This document shows positions 28,901-43,503 of a stretch of 64,000 bases of DNA, piece after piece. The translations under genes were made by a program, and so were the position numbers. Source of the stretch: Nymphaea colorata (lineage: Eukaryota; Streptophyta; Magnoliopsida; Nymphaeales; Nymphaeaceae); assembly GCF_008831285.2 (NCBI RefSeq), contig NC_045140.1, positions 20,394,370 through 20,458,369 on the forward strand, in the 5' to 3' direction. The notes under the pieces were generated by a model. The model saw only the letters and a list, made by a program, of their open reading frames with translations, had not been told where the DNA came from and did not search any database. The stretch's first letter is position 1; every line of letters starts with the position of its first letter.

Positions 28901-31900
28901 CTTTGTACTTGTTATGATCTCATCAAAATCTCATAATCCTTCCCTAAAAGCTCCAAATAACGTATAAGGCCTCTTTTAGTATAACAGTAGCAAGTCACTT
29001 TACATCTTCCTACTTCAATCCCCAGGTTCAGTTTAATCAATTGTACTTATTAGGGAATGACATGCATAAACATTCTTGAAACTTAAGAAAATCACTTTTG
29101 TGTGGAACTTCACAATGCATATGCATGAACACAGGTATGCGCATAAGTAGATACATATATAGTCATATAGACATGCAACAGATATATGGATATATTAGTT
29201 ACACATATAAATATTTGCATGTATGTCTGTGCATAAAAGCTAGGCACCTAAGGTTAGTCATAAATAATAGGGTTTCCGACTCTCAAAGTGTCAGCACCCA
29301 TCACTAGTGAAGAAGGAAACTACATGCCACTAAGATAATACACCCCACCAATAAAGAATTCCACAAAACGAATAACGAAGAAGAAGCTCAAGTTTTACAA
29401 CCTGCTACCTGGCAGAGTAGAGCAAACTCGATTGTTCTCTCCAGCTTAGAGATGTAATGTCTATTTCCAGATCTCCTACCACTAGGGTGTACCTCAATCA
29501 TTTGTGTCACAAGGCACCTTGTATGATTTGGTTCTGCTGAAGGCTTTAGCATTTTAATCTCCCAAATTGAGGCTACATAAAATAGCAAACATGAAAGAAG
29601 TAAGGCTAAAATATTTCTTAACAAGATGTGATTGTTCTCAGGAAAGAAGTTAATTTATTTACATAAAAATAGCTTCCTGAAAAGTATGAGATACCCCGTA
29701 CCATGTCTGTGTTGCACACAAGAAAAATAAGACAGAAGGAAATCCTGCCCTAAGAAATTACCGTAACCTATTGGATAAGGAATTATGAAAAGTTTGTTTC
29801 AGATTAGTGTATATTAAAGAATGGGGGTAAAACATATAATCAGCATTCTTGTACCTATCCATAAAGATCAAACCTAGTGCCTATGTCTTTCCATATATGC
29901 ATCCATGTGTATGTTTCTGTTTCAGTGTCCAGCATGTCTCGCTTTGGTTATGGACCTGGTAGACAATTGTCTCCTTTTTCTCTTCCTCTTGTGTGTGTGT
30001 GTGTGTGTGCATGGGGTGGGGGGAGGGGGGGTGATGGGGTGTTGTGGGGAATGGGGATGGCTTTCCATATCTGCAGCCACCTGAAGTAGCATGCAATGCC
30101 AAATTGTTTCAAAAAATAGTTCTAGAACTACGACACCTATATTAATCTTAAATTTGGGCCTCACTATCTAAATTTACAAAAAATACAAGGTACTTAAATT
30201 CTGGATGTACAGAAAGGTGGGGACTTTAAAGGCATGAAGAAAAAAAAATTCATTATAACTTAAATGATGAATGAGGGCATCTACATAATCTCTTTCTAGA
30301 TCTGTTTTGGAGGCAAAATAATCAAGCTAAAAAGGAAGTATCTCACAAGTATAACTGGAGGACATTTACAGATCTGGCAGAAAGACGACAGTTCAACTGC
30401 ATGCCTCATGTATGTTTAAAAAGAAGCTACATATGATTTTACTACTAAAAATAATAATTTTATGATTGCATAGAGAACCTTACCAAAAAATGGTCGAAAA
30501 AGCATATTTCAATGAAGGCAATACTGATAACATCATTTTGATTAGCCATTACATATGGTTAACATGAGAGTACTTAGTAGAGGCATGAACTAGAACATCC
30601 AAAGATAAAATTAGGCATGAGTCTGAAACAAAAATTGTATTTGTTCTTTCGCATGAATTCATTACTATATATAGGTTTCTTTTATAAATAATAAAGAGAA
30701 GGCATCAATTATTGTCTTAAAAAAATTTTAAGAGCATATTTTGAGAGATTGGCATGTCAGTAACTTGATTTGAGAGAATGTATATGCATATATAGATGGA
30801 AAAATATCTGTTTTGAGCATATATAGATGAGAAGGCAATCAATTATTAGTGATTTAAAGTAGGAACGTAGGGATTTAGCAATTATCAATATGAGATTTCT
30901 TATATCAAACATCTAGGATTTAAACCACTTCCAAGGCCAACACAAAATTGCTTCTTGAAAAACAAAACTTTCACATATTTATTATCATCTATGTTTTGAG
31001 GTACCATATGATCTCAAATACATGTTTGATACTGGTGTTTTAGAGGTTAACAATACCAAATCAACCATGTCCATGCAGCCAGAATTTAGAAAAAAAGGCT
31101 TGTCAAGATGAAACATGAAACACACACTTGCATTTAAGCTCATAGATAAAGCTTGCACCAGACCCCAACTGGCAGAATTTTTGCAATTTACACATTACTC
31201 ACAGTGGAAAAAATTGATGCTTATAATCATCCACGTTAAACCAAGTAAGAAACATAGAACTTTTCCCAGTAAGCAGTTAGAAGACATACGATTAACTTTT
31301 GTTCGTTGATATCCAGACTTCCGGGGGCACTTCTTGTGAACTGCAGGGCGCTGTAAAATTGCTGGACATACAAGTAGGTCACAAATAAGTTGCACACTTA
31401 ACAAATAATCTATTTTGGCAATGTAAAAGAAACTGTAGATGAGTCCTCAAGAGAAATTTACATATCCAAGTTGTGTATAGATCAACATGGTCTTATGTAT
31501 CTCAAGAATTGCTCAGAGTTGCAGACTTATATCTTATTTTTTCTAGTATGTTCTTTTCATTTAGAGAAGGGAAGATTAGAAGAAGAGACTCTGTGAGAAA
31601 TCAAGCTGGCAAAGCAAAATTTGTAACAGACAAGCAGAATAAAAATAACTTAATTACATTTTCATGACCAAATCAAAGATGCTGCCCCTTCCATCTCAAA
31701 TTAGCAAATAAAACTAAATGCTGGAAAACATTTCCAGGGTATACAATATGTGCCACCACACGAATAGAGCACTACCATTTTCATAACAATCTTCAATTGT
31801 TACCTTTATAGCCTCCATAAACATGGGTCAATAGGTGAGGCTTGACATTGAACTGGAGCGCATTGTGCTTTCAGTTACCATAATTATCCACTTGTCTAGA

Positions 31901-34900
31901 AAACCACGTCAAAAGAAGTGCGTAACACTTATGGAAACACCCATATACTAGAACCAATTAAAGCACACCTGGTTGTAGTTATTTCCCATGTCATTGTATA
32001 AAATTATTAACTGATGTACCTGTATATACTGTATATGTTTATATACACATTTTGTGTATATACACATATATAGTATATGTATATACAGGTATTGGAAACG
32101 GTTAGTTCAACAGTCAGAGTGTCTCCAATGGCTAGTCTTCTTCAGCCTTTTGTATTCTCCTTTACTTCTCTTATACTCATATATACCGCACTTGATGTAG
32201 AGAAAATTTATCATGCAATTTCTCGTGCTGTCGTATGATATAATACATGCTGTTTATTCTATCTTGAGTATTTCAGGTATGAGGTTGAAGTGTTTAGCTT
32301 AGTCTATTGTGACTAAGCTTGTTCTTGCTCTAGTCCTTTGTGTCTAAGGTTTGCTTGAAGTTTGAACCTTGGGTGCTTGACAGTTTGTGCTGGTGTCTAC
32401 TTCATTACAAAAAATATCATCATCATCCTGTAACAGCAAGATCTTTTTCTCTTACTCCATGAACAAACCACCATTGTTCTTGTGTCATGCTCCAAGCTCA
32501 TTCAAGCGTAGCATTGTAAATTGGACGCATATTGGAAAGGAATGCTTGCAGGAATCCAAAATAGAACTTTATAAATAAATGATCATGTAACTGTACAATG
32601 AAATGCCCTTGCACTTACATGTTGTGCAAAGGCAATATACTATACCCATATACATACCTTGACATGATAATGTAAGACAAGATTACATACATTCAAATTG
32701 TTTTTTAAGTTTCTCAATCAATTTGAATCAACTTATTTATCTCAAAGGTGCTCCACCCATATTTACATGGACAGACACCTTTGCACATGCATGAAACATT
32801 TAAGATGCATTAACATTGTGTTCTCAAGATGGTCCAGAATAAAGTTTTTAATCTTCAGGGTGTACAAAATAACAGCAACTATTGACTAAGAACCTTGATT
32901 TTGATCTACCCAATGGTAAGCAAGAAAGTCAGGAAAAGCTTCGCTAAATAATATCTGAAAATCAAGTATTCAATAATGGAAAATATATCTTACTGTATGC
33001 CCCATCTTGCCCTCGAAACCATTGCCTAGAAAATACAAAGTCATGCATTTTGGCCCATCCGCAACAATCAACACTGATTGAAAAAATATCATGATTAGAA
33101 AACTAACCCACACATATATGTAAAAATAACAACTAGTTCTCCTGACATTGCTGAATACAATGCGTATGATGAAAAGGAGAAACATGTTGAAGTTGTCCAT
33201 GACGAAAATGTATAGGCAGATCAACTATTATATCATACAAGGCTGTCAATAGAGTTATAAACAGTCACAAAAAAATTCTTTTACTCTCAAAAATACTTGT
33301 ATAAAAGCAACTTAGTTTCACTAATCTTGTGCTTGTAGGAGCAAAGGTCAAACTTTCCCTTATTTTGATCCAGCCATATATTTTAGTACTTTTTCCCTCT
33401 TGAAATGTTCCAGGACCAAATTATTTGCAAAATTTTTCAGTAAAAATCAATATTTTAAATTTGAAATCTTGAATGAAGTAGTAACAGCAATGATTTACAC
33501 TCATTTTATTTCATCAATTCCAACTTCAATATCGTGTTTTTATTTATCTTATCTCTCTTTCTCTCTCTCACACACACAAACACATCAACTGCTGTTTTTA
33601 TGTGTCAAAACTGCATGCCAACTCCCCATCATACCCATGTTTTACAAAAACTTCAAAGTGTGATGCACCAAGACAAAAAAAAAATTATATATCTGGTCTT
33701 AGGTATTTGCCCTGTTTCTAATATATACCTTAGGCATGTTTAAAGTTTTAGTTCATAACCAACACTCTCCAGCTTATACAGAGTCTTCATAAATCTAGCA
33801 TACATTTCACTGCAGTATATATATTGAACGTTTTGTAACATTGACATCCCTGACACACATACATGTACCACTGACAAAGAGATTAACAGTAACCATCAAA
33901 AGGACCTAATCACTTCCTCTTTATTCTTTTCACTAACAGTGAAGAAATTTCACCAAAATCAAAAGAAAGCATAAGAATTCTCAAGGGAGCAAATAATGGA
34001 GAAAAATAAGTGGAATGGGGAAGAATGATAGAAAAAAATTGAAGCCCAACTACATAGAAAAAAGAGAAATTATGGAAACATATGACCAGAAAAGTCATTC
34101 CATGACACCTAGCTGTTCCTTTGTAGTTAATTTGCCTACCTTCTCGTGAAGTAGAAAATTACTATTTTTCCCTGCCAAGAAAATGTATTGAACTTGGGAA
34201 ACTCTTTGTAAGTTGAAAACAATGGCTAGAAGTCCAGCATTCTCTGCCTCTCTACTGATACATCGGGAGCTTTTTGGCAATTTTACTCTATTCCCTATGA
34301 GTTACCATAAGGGTACTACACTGGGAGCGAACAATATTCCCTTTTCATATCAGAAGTAACACATTTAGGTCAATGTTTACTATTATTTCATTTCTTTCAT
34401 GTTTACAACAAAGAGACATTAATAAATGTCAACTGTAAGAATAAAAAGAAATCTCCAGATCAAGTCACAAATTATCATTGCATACTAAACTGTAACACCA
34501 ACATTAGAAAAAAATGAATACATATGAATCCGCCAAAGAAACAAGAAACAAAAGATGTGGTACGCTAGAATACCAGATTTCAACTCAACATCCCAAAACT
34601 TCTCTTCAGGGTACACTACCCATTAACATGAATGGTTCTCCAAGTGAAGAAAAGCAAAAATCTAGTAAAGCATATCTTAGGAACCAGTCACCAGTGCTTT
34701 AAAACTAGCTGGGTCAACCTGCTGACTCAGCTCGGCTCAGTCCTCTACTGGGTCAGCCCAGCAGGAGGTCTCGTTCATTCACAAAACTCAGTGAGGACTC
34801 ATTTGACTTAGAAGAGTCGCAAGTCAAATAAGTGTGTCCCATCCAAGTTTCGCAGGTTTGTTTAATCTCATGGTTGTAAAAACTCAAAATCAGCATCACT

Positions 34901-37900
34901 ATGAAAATTCAAAAAACATTAAAAAAGTACACAGGAACCCAGGCTTTCTCTCTTTCAATGTTCTGTTTCTTTTTTACCAGTTTCAAATCCATCCTTTTTC
35001 TTTTTCAAACTGCTGATTTTTAGCTATCATATTTCCAATGTTACTGTCTCTCCCTCTCCTGTATTTATGAGTCTATGATGCCTCTCTCTCGCTCTGTCGT
35101 TTCTTTTTAATAAGTGAAGACAAAGGGTGGGGGGGGGGGGGGGAGAGAGAGAGAGAGAGAGAGGTGTCATAAATAAATATAAACAAGAGAGAAAGAGAAG
35201 CCCCATATTTTTTAGGGCTCTGTCTCTCTTCTAGTCTTCTTTTTGGGGCTCACTTTCTTTGACATGAGTTTATAGAGCAAACATAAAATAACTAAAATGA
35301 AAAAATGTTTAATATTAACCATATGTGGGTTTTTCTTTCAAAAAAAAAAAAAAAGACAAAACTCGGTTTGAATCACCAAGTTAACTCGTGAGTCGTGAAT
35401 GGATAAGTCGAGTCCCACGTCACTGGGTTTTATAACATTGCTAGTCACACCATTATTACAAACTAACTTTTCTTGTTAGTATTGTTAAAATGTGTATATT
35501 TAAGTTTTACATCTTTTGTTATACTGGATCTTTTGTATCTGGACTCAGCCCAATCCATATCATATATCTTTTCATATTCTTATAAATGTTTATCCAGTTG
35601 TATATTTAGCATTTATAATAAAGTACACTTTCACAATTTCCCCTTATTCAAACATGTGACATCGGTGCCTCTTTTTTTTCTCTCTCTCTATCTTCTTGCT
35701 GTGAGCTCTTCTTGGATTTTTCTTACACATATATAACAATATTGAGGGAAAAAATAAATAGTGAGGCATGAAAACTGAAAAAGCATGCTAGCGACTGCAA
35801 AACAGACAAATTAGCATAAGAAAGAGAAAAAGCCTACCCAGCTTGATACTTCTGAGTGTACGTTCCATACACAACATCAAAGTGCCCATCAATTGAATCA
35901 ACTAACTCCAGATGATCTGAGACCGTGTCCCACCTACCATGATCTTATTAGATGATAAACTAATATAGAGAAGTGTTGAATACATAAACTGATAAACTTA
36001 CTCATATCTTGTATGTTTGTCAAGGTTATAGACCACTTCAAATACTGTGTCCAGGCTAGCATCAACAACACCAACAGCCTTCAAAAGAATGTTTCTGCCA
36101 CTCTGCAATTGTACAAAAAAAGACCAACAATATCTAACTTCAGAAAGACTGGCAATAGTTGCTATAGTTTTGAATACTGGATAAGCAACGAAAATACATA
36201 TTGAACATTGCAAAATGTGTGTCGTGAACAGTATTGGTTTCGTCCAAATAATATGTCCATGATAACCTTAATCAACATATCATAAAAATCATAGACATTT
36301 TTAAACCTGAAAAAAAAAAGGCATAAAAGATTAAAAAATATATATTAAATACAACCCGAAATTACATTTTCAGATCCCAAAGGCCATGAATTACATAAAG
36401 CATTGGGTGTACAATACCTAAAAGGTTAAAACTGTATAGTGTATGCTACTAACAGCACGCCCTTTTTAATTTGAATAATTAAAATTGATAATTTAGATTG
36501 CTCTCAGTATTTAATGGATATCAAGTAAATATGCTTGTGTGTGTTTAACTTGCTTTGAATTCTTAAACAACTCAATGGCCACTAAGCTTCAAACCTTTTT
36601 TAACTTGGAGGGTAAAAATGGGCTCCCACATGATTTTTTTTTTTAAAGAAAACGAAGGTCCTAATTTTGGTCCATGAATTCAGTCTAAAGTGTGTAAGGA
36701 CACCCTCAACATGCATAAAATTCAGCCCTAAGAAACTAATGTAACTTCAAGCTAAAACATTCACCTTTTGGTGTAATTGTTTTCAAGGTGCAACATAAGA
36801 CACCCTATGCACCATAGCATAAGATGTAAGAGTGTATCACATGAAACTAGTTTCACGGTGCATATCAATCTCCCGAATGGTTATGGTACAACCAATAACA
36901 TATCATATGATAGAACAAAAAGACTTGCAACACTACCCATAATAGGAAGGGCAAACTGGTATCAAAATGTGTGGCCCTATGTAACTTTTTTCTGTGTCAC
37001 TACAACAAAATTTTATCAAACTCATTGATGCTTGTGGCAACCAGGACTAGTATGCTCATCCATATGCAGTTTTTACTTTGCTTTGTTCTTGTATTGATCT
37101 AATCTTTGCATATTAAATTACATACTGGCCTAAGTTTCATATTTGTCAAACGTTGCAGGCACACATGCACACACACAATGCAAGATGCACAGATGGTACA
37201 AGCGAGATGCACAATGGTTCACCTCAGCTCTGATATTTCAGCAGCCCATACTTACAGAAAAACAAACACACACACACACATACATCGGTAATATGACAGT
37301 GGACAGATATTTACTCATTTTAAGGTCTACTAGGCATTCTGCATGGATCACACCTAAATCCTAAAAACACTAGACCAACTCACAAAAGTAGAGAAAGCAT
37401 TGGTACCTTTGAGCTGGAAATCTCTTCAAATATTCTGATGCCTGCATTTTCAGAAAAAAGAATCACTCAAACTAAATATTTTATCAAACTATTGAAACCA
37501 AAATCAGGTTGACTGCAGAGATGCTCATGCAGTTTTTGCTTTTATCTTTTATAGTTACATGCTAGAACAGGATAGTTTCTTTGTTTGGAAGCTAGTGATA
37601 TGTGCATAAATCCAGGTTACACATTACCAAAAGTTCACATTGGCTTCCATGCATTTTAATTCCTCCTTGGATCCATCTGTTTTTAAGGATTTATTTTCTT
37701 TTTATTAAAGATAAGATTGGTTCTTGTATATCATCACTTTGACTTGAAAAAACATGCAATTTGTTGATCCCGTATAGGTCCCTCTGTGTGTGTGTGTTTG
37801 TAAATCGGACATTACACATACATTTATATTTTTCTCATTTCAACTTTCCTACTTAATCTAAAACTGCATGCTGACCTTATGATTTTTCAAAATCCATAAC

Positions 37901-40900
37901 ATGCCAGGCTGTTAACCGTGTAAGCAGTTTCTGTCAATAATCATTCACTGCACGGTACCTAAATCAATATATAGAAACGGAAAGCTTTGCTACCACTAAT
38001 ACACTTGCAAAGTTCATTGCAATAAATGTGAGTCTCGTCATCCAATCAATTTACAGCAATTAGACTTAGATATAAATTAGAAGATAGAGAGTCTTGCCAT
38101 GTCAATATGCCAACTACATGAATTCAACGTTATTTTCCTAGCTACATGCTAATGGGACTTCTTGAAAATAAAACAGATTATATGGAAAACCAGTAATAGC
38201 CTCTTGTTTGAACAAAGTTAGGACCGAATCAAACTTGATCAAGGATGCCTTCAACAACTTAATATACCACAGGTTTCATATGTTTGATGACTGGAAGAAG
38301 AAAAGCCGTTTCTGAAATTACATATTATTGAAGAAACTACTTGTAGAGTACGAGTTTTGGCATGAGTGATCATGTTTGCTGTGGAAATATGGACCCACAT
38401 AGGCAAACCACTTGTTTCAACTGAGACAGAAATTTCACACTTTTATGTGAAATAGGTTCCTTTTGCATCTTAAAGGTGTGTTTGATCATTTTGGATCTTA
38501 GACCCAAGGTGATCTAATATCTTAGGGTCTTAAATTCTAGGATTTTAGACCCTTCATGCCTAACAAGGATTTGAAATCTTATGTTTGAAAGATGCAAGGA
38601 TTACACATGGATTTGTAAACCTTGCATCTTGACAGTCACAGATCTCAAGTCAGATCCCCTCCCCTCTGTCTTGAGATCTATGGTTTGAGGCTGCTTCACT
38701 CATTTTCCATATATAGACAGTGGCCCACGAGAAAGTGGATTGACAGAATTAGTGTTATCAAAATCGGCCCAAATCGTCTGATTGGAATAGAATCAGTGGC
38801 AAACCAATTTGATTTTGTGATACTCACGTGTCAACTCTAACCATTTTTAAAAATATTTTAAGATTTTTCTTGTTTTTAAATATATTTTATACATTTTTTT
38901 CCATTTTTTTGAAGATGACATTTTAGATATTTTCAGCCAATTCACACCCGACTTGGCTGACGGATTCACTGAATCGGCAGCTCCAAGCCTCCAACAATTG
39001 GTTTCACAAACTGATTTTTTAAACACTAGACAAAATATCCTTACAAGGGAAAGATGCAGCTATGGTCCAGTTATGTTCCATGCAATTGTTGCCGATCTCG
39101 AGGCATTGGTGATGTTGAATGCATGGTTTTCAAATTAACGGTTTGTTAAAACCCTGGATTTAAGGTGGACCCATTTTTAAATCAGATCCTCAATCTTAAC
39201 CCTCAGATCTAAGATCCAGCGTAATCAAATGTCTCTAGATCAACAAGGTTTATCTGATTGGCTAAGTCACTCAGGTGTGGGTGTGGGTGTGGGTGTGGGT
39301 GTGGCACTGTGGGTGTGAGTGCAGGTATGGTGGTGCAGGTGAACATGACAACTTTGATGGGGGTACAAGGTTATGGCAGGGTATAGGCAAAACTTATGTA
39401 CCATGTTGATTTGAGGGTGCTTACGAAAATTTTAAGTTTGACTACATCTATTTGCAAGTTTTAAAAATTTAAGTTGTTTCTTTGTAATATAAGTAAACGA
39501 TGTGGGATTAAAGAAAGTTTATATAAGAGTTCAAACGGAAGAGAAGAAAGATGTTTGACATCATGCCTTTTTGTTAAAAATAAAAAAGTGAGCTGTTTCG
39601 GATCTTTTATGTCCAAGTATTGGTACCTAAATTTGTCGTACTGACATGGGTATGGAGACCTTACCCCTAAGTCACATGGGTATGGGTATGGTTTGGGTAC
39701 GGACATAAGGATATGCATATGATACGGCAATTTCAAAAAATGTGGTACGAGAGTATGGCAGGATACATATATGGATATCTGCAAAATAACACAAATCAAT
39801 TGAATAAACAAGTGCTATAAATTAAAACGTTATATGTTAATGAACAATAACTCTAAAAAAAGAATGAAAACTGAGTTTAAACTTAAAAAAAAATAAATCA
39901 AGTAAAATTAAGTAGCTTGAATCAGTTTTGATCTAAAAAGTACCCAAGTGTGTCTAAGTACCCATTTTGGGTGTAGGTACAGTGAACGGGTATGTGGACC
40001 TTACTGAAGTACCCATGTGACTTAGCCTTACCCATAACAACGTTACTCAACTAATTGGACAATTTGCTCATAAGTTTTTTCCATCATTTTGACTAAATTG
40101 CAAGCATTTTCATGCATGAATTTAAAAAAATAAATGTGCATGACAAATGAATATCTCTAAGAATAGTAAAGCAAAAATAGAATAAAGCTTGAGAAAATTC
40201 TATTGTGTACCACCAATGAAAGGAACAAGGCTGGCCCCATGTTCTCCATCAATTAAATGCACAATAATATAGTTCAAAGTTAGACAAACAAGTATCAGCA
40301 TTAGCTCAGATTGTTAAACAGGAAAACACCAAGCTGCGACTACATAGTCATGAGGAGTACAATCGAAATTACTAATAAAATTTAGAAAGAAACAATTAGA
40401 AGTTGATTAGGCATGCTAACACAAACAAAAAGAGGGAAATGCAAACAAACAAACCAAAGAAGAATCTGATGCAGAAAGAAGAAAAAACAAGGAACACGAA
40501 AGAGAAACATCAACATAAATGATAAAAAAAGAAGCAAATGAAAGAACTAATCAATCATAAGATGGTGAAAGAGAAACTTCTACAAGAATTGGTGTTTGAT
40601 CATAACTTACAAGTAACAAACATGAACTGTTCACATTCATCATATCTATAGTAAAACATTTATCCTCCCATAAATACCAAGTTAAAATTTGGACACATGG
40701 AAGCTTTTATATGAATCAGAATGTCAAATTTCCAGAAAGAAATTTCCATAAAGATTGGTTAATGAAAAGAAATACCATTTGTAGTATGGATACATTTCCA
40801 TTCATGTGCTTCAATGGCATCGTCAACATCCCCCTCTGAATATTGTGTGGATTGAGTGTTGCTCTCAAGGTTAGAAGACTGACGAAGAAGCACTTCAGGA

Positions 40901-43471
40901 CCTACAATCATTGCAATGCTTTGAAGAAACAAAACTATGATATTATGTTGAAAAGGGAAACAAAGTTGCATGTATATTTATTAACCATAATGTCTCAAAA
41001 TTGTGAGAAAAGTACCAAGTACCAACAATATCATAAAGGAAAAACTTTGCATGTCCATGTACTCACACAGTCTACACAAAATTGTTTTAACTAGGTGTTT
41101 TCTTCAAGCACTTTGAAGTTTGAATCTGGAGAAAATTCCATAGGAGATACAACCATCTCAACCACTTTGCAAGCTTCTGGTTACAAGATCATCCAGGAAG
41201 ACAGCAGGGTGATATGTTCCTTCAATATGAAAAGGAAAAGCCTAAAAGGGAACTTTGAAGAGGCATAGTCAAAGTGGGACAGGGAATTTCTTCTCCCTTC
41301 TTGGGATATTGCCATCTGTTGCATAGTTAAACTTAATATGGGTTTGCTTCCAAGGAGTATACTGGATTAGCACTTGATTGCTTTAGCCCCAATGTCCAAC
41401 ATAACAAGGGGACTTTGCTCTCTCTCTCTCTCTCTCTCATACTAACTAACACAGATCTTCAAAAAAATTGCTGCACCTGAGTTGACAGAGCTGGACTGCA
41501 GGTGTTGGTCTCTCTCCCCCACACTAAGTGACACAATATAACTGTCATAATTAGGGGAAAAGATGCCCAAAGTTTAAGTTAGGTAGGGAGACTTGTATAG
41601 CAAAGGAAATATGAGTCATAAGAAAATAAGGGGAGTTATCTGGAAAACTTATTGAGACCCGACCCGTAATACACCCTTTATATACTTTAATTAGGGCAAG
41701 AATTCCATGAGGGAATGAAGTCTGTTTCCTTTGGAAGTTTCTCCACCTTTGAAGTGGGATGTCTGGGTGCATCCATGAGTTCCTTTAGTTTTCATCTGCA
41801 GCAGAGGAGGAATCAGTGGCTTCACTTGATTTACATCTTATTGGCCATTTTAGTACCTTTCAACTTTACATTGCAGTCTGCAGAATACATTATGCATGGA
41901 ATCTAACTTTTAGGAAGTGTGTTAAGGCAGTGTTGTATGTATACACTATATGCCATATCAAAGGATTTGCAAAACATAGTCACAAATATCAATAACGTGT
42001 TTTATACAACGAGGTTTTTTCTCGGTTTCTCAGGAAAATCTAAGGAATATCTCGGCCAATTTTTTAGGAAAGAAAAAATCCAAAAAAATAGGAAAAGGTA
42101 AAATAAATGAAAAACTACAAAAAACATAAAAAATAACTAGATAAAATGATAATGATGTTTTAGTAATGATAGAAATGAAGATAAACAATTTAAGTTTTAA
42201 ACTTTAAAGTAAAAAGTAACGGTAAAAACGCAAAAAAATGCACTAAAAAGGTGAAAATCTATTTTGGAGTATTTTTCGAAAAACAGGGAAAATGCACTTT
42301 TGTTTGTTTCATCCCTTTAACATTTTTATTGCATTTTTTTTCAAAAAATACGCATTTTCTGTGGTTATGATGTAAAGTAGTGATCAGTAAACCATTGCCT
42401 TGTGCTCTCATAACTAGTTACAAGAGTGTAACAATCAGTATAGGAATCATATTGTACAATATAGAGGCATATCATACAATCAGTGTAATATGCCCTGTAT
42501 CAGAAGACACTGGAGAGCTAGAAAAAAGGGGATGCAAACCTGGTTTTTCAATTTTGTGTGATATGTTACACATCTGACTGTTGGCCCAACCAATATATGT
42601 CTCTTTATGTACTTTACAACATTGTGCTTCATCACCCTTTTCTGTTTAGTTAGTCTAAGTTGGGTTGCTTTTTAACTGTTCTTGATGGTGGTTATCAAAA
42701 ATTAAGAACTCTCCAAGTAGGTACTAAGAGTTACCAATATGAACTATGGAGTACAAGCACTTAAATTTCATTCCACCATTGGATTTACCAGGATGTGCTT
42801 GCGGCAAAGCTTATCTAGGAAAAATGTCTCTTTTTCTTGAACATGAGGCTATGCTTTCCAAGTTATTGACAAATTATATTCCAACATCAGGATCCACCAA
42901 CAATGGAAAAATGGGCATTCATATAAACAAATGATCCAGGGTAATGTGAACAATGCATTGAATGTCCCTGCAAAGTGGTATTGCAACTTGAACTACAATT
43001 TTAAGTGCAAGACAGGAAAGAGCTTTGTGATATGCAGCTCTGGTAATGCCAACAGTTCAATCCATATATATGCTAGAAATAAAGTAATCTCAAATAAACA
43101 GCTGTGTGACCATTATAACTTCCTATAATTCAACAGCTTCAGTTAGGATCCCCATATTCTGCAGTCATACCAAGCAGGAACTTGTGTTGGCATCTATTCC
43201 AAATTCGGTCAAGGGGTCTGGCTATAGTGCATTCATGAATGGTAGCCCCAGTGGACGACACCTTAAGAATATTACACAAAAACTTAATGGTACCTAATGT
43301 ACTGACTGCTTAGTGCTTATGACATTTAGAACTGCATGCTTTGTTAGGACAGAAAATAGACATAAGGTGAACTACTAGAATACCTTTTCCAATCTTTATA
43401 AGTTTTGTCAGACCATGTGCATAACGTCGTACACGTGGTCGGTGGCCTTCAAGGTTAAGCCTTAGACAAAA

Positions 43472-43503
<32 letters not shown>

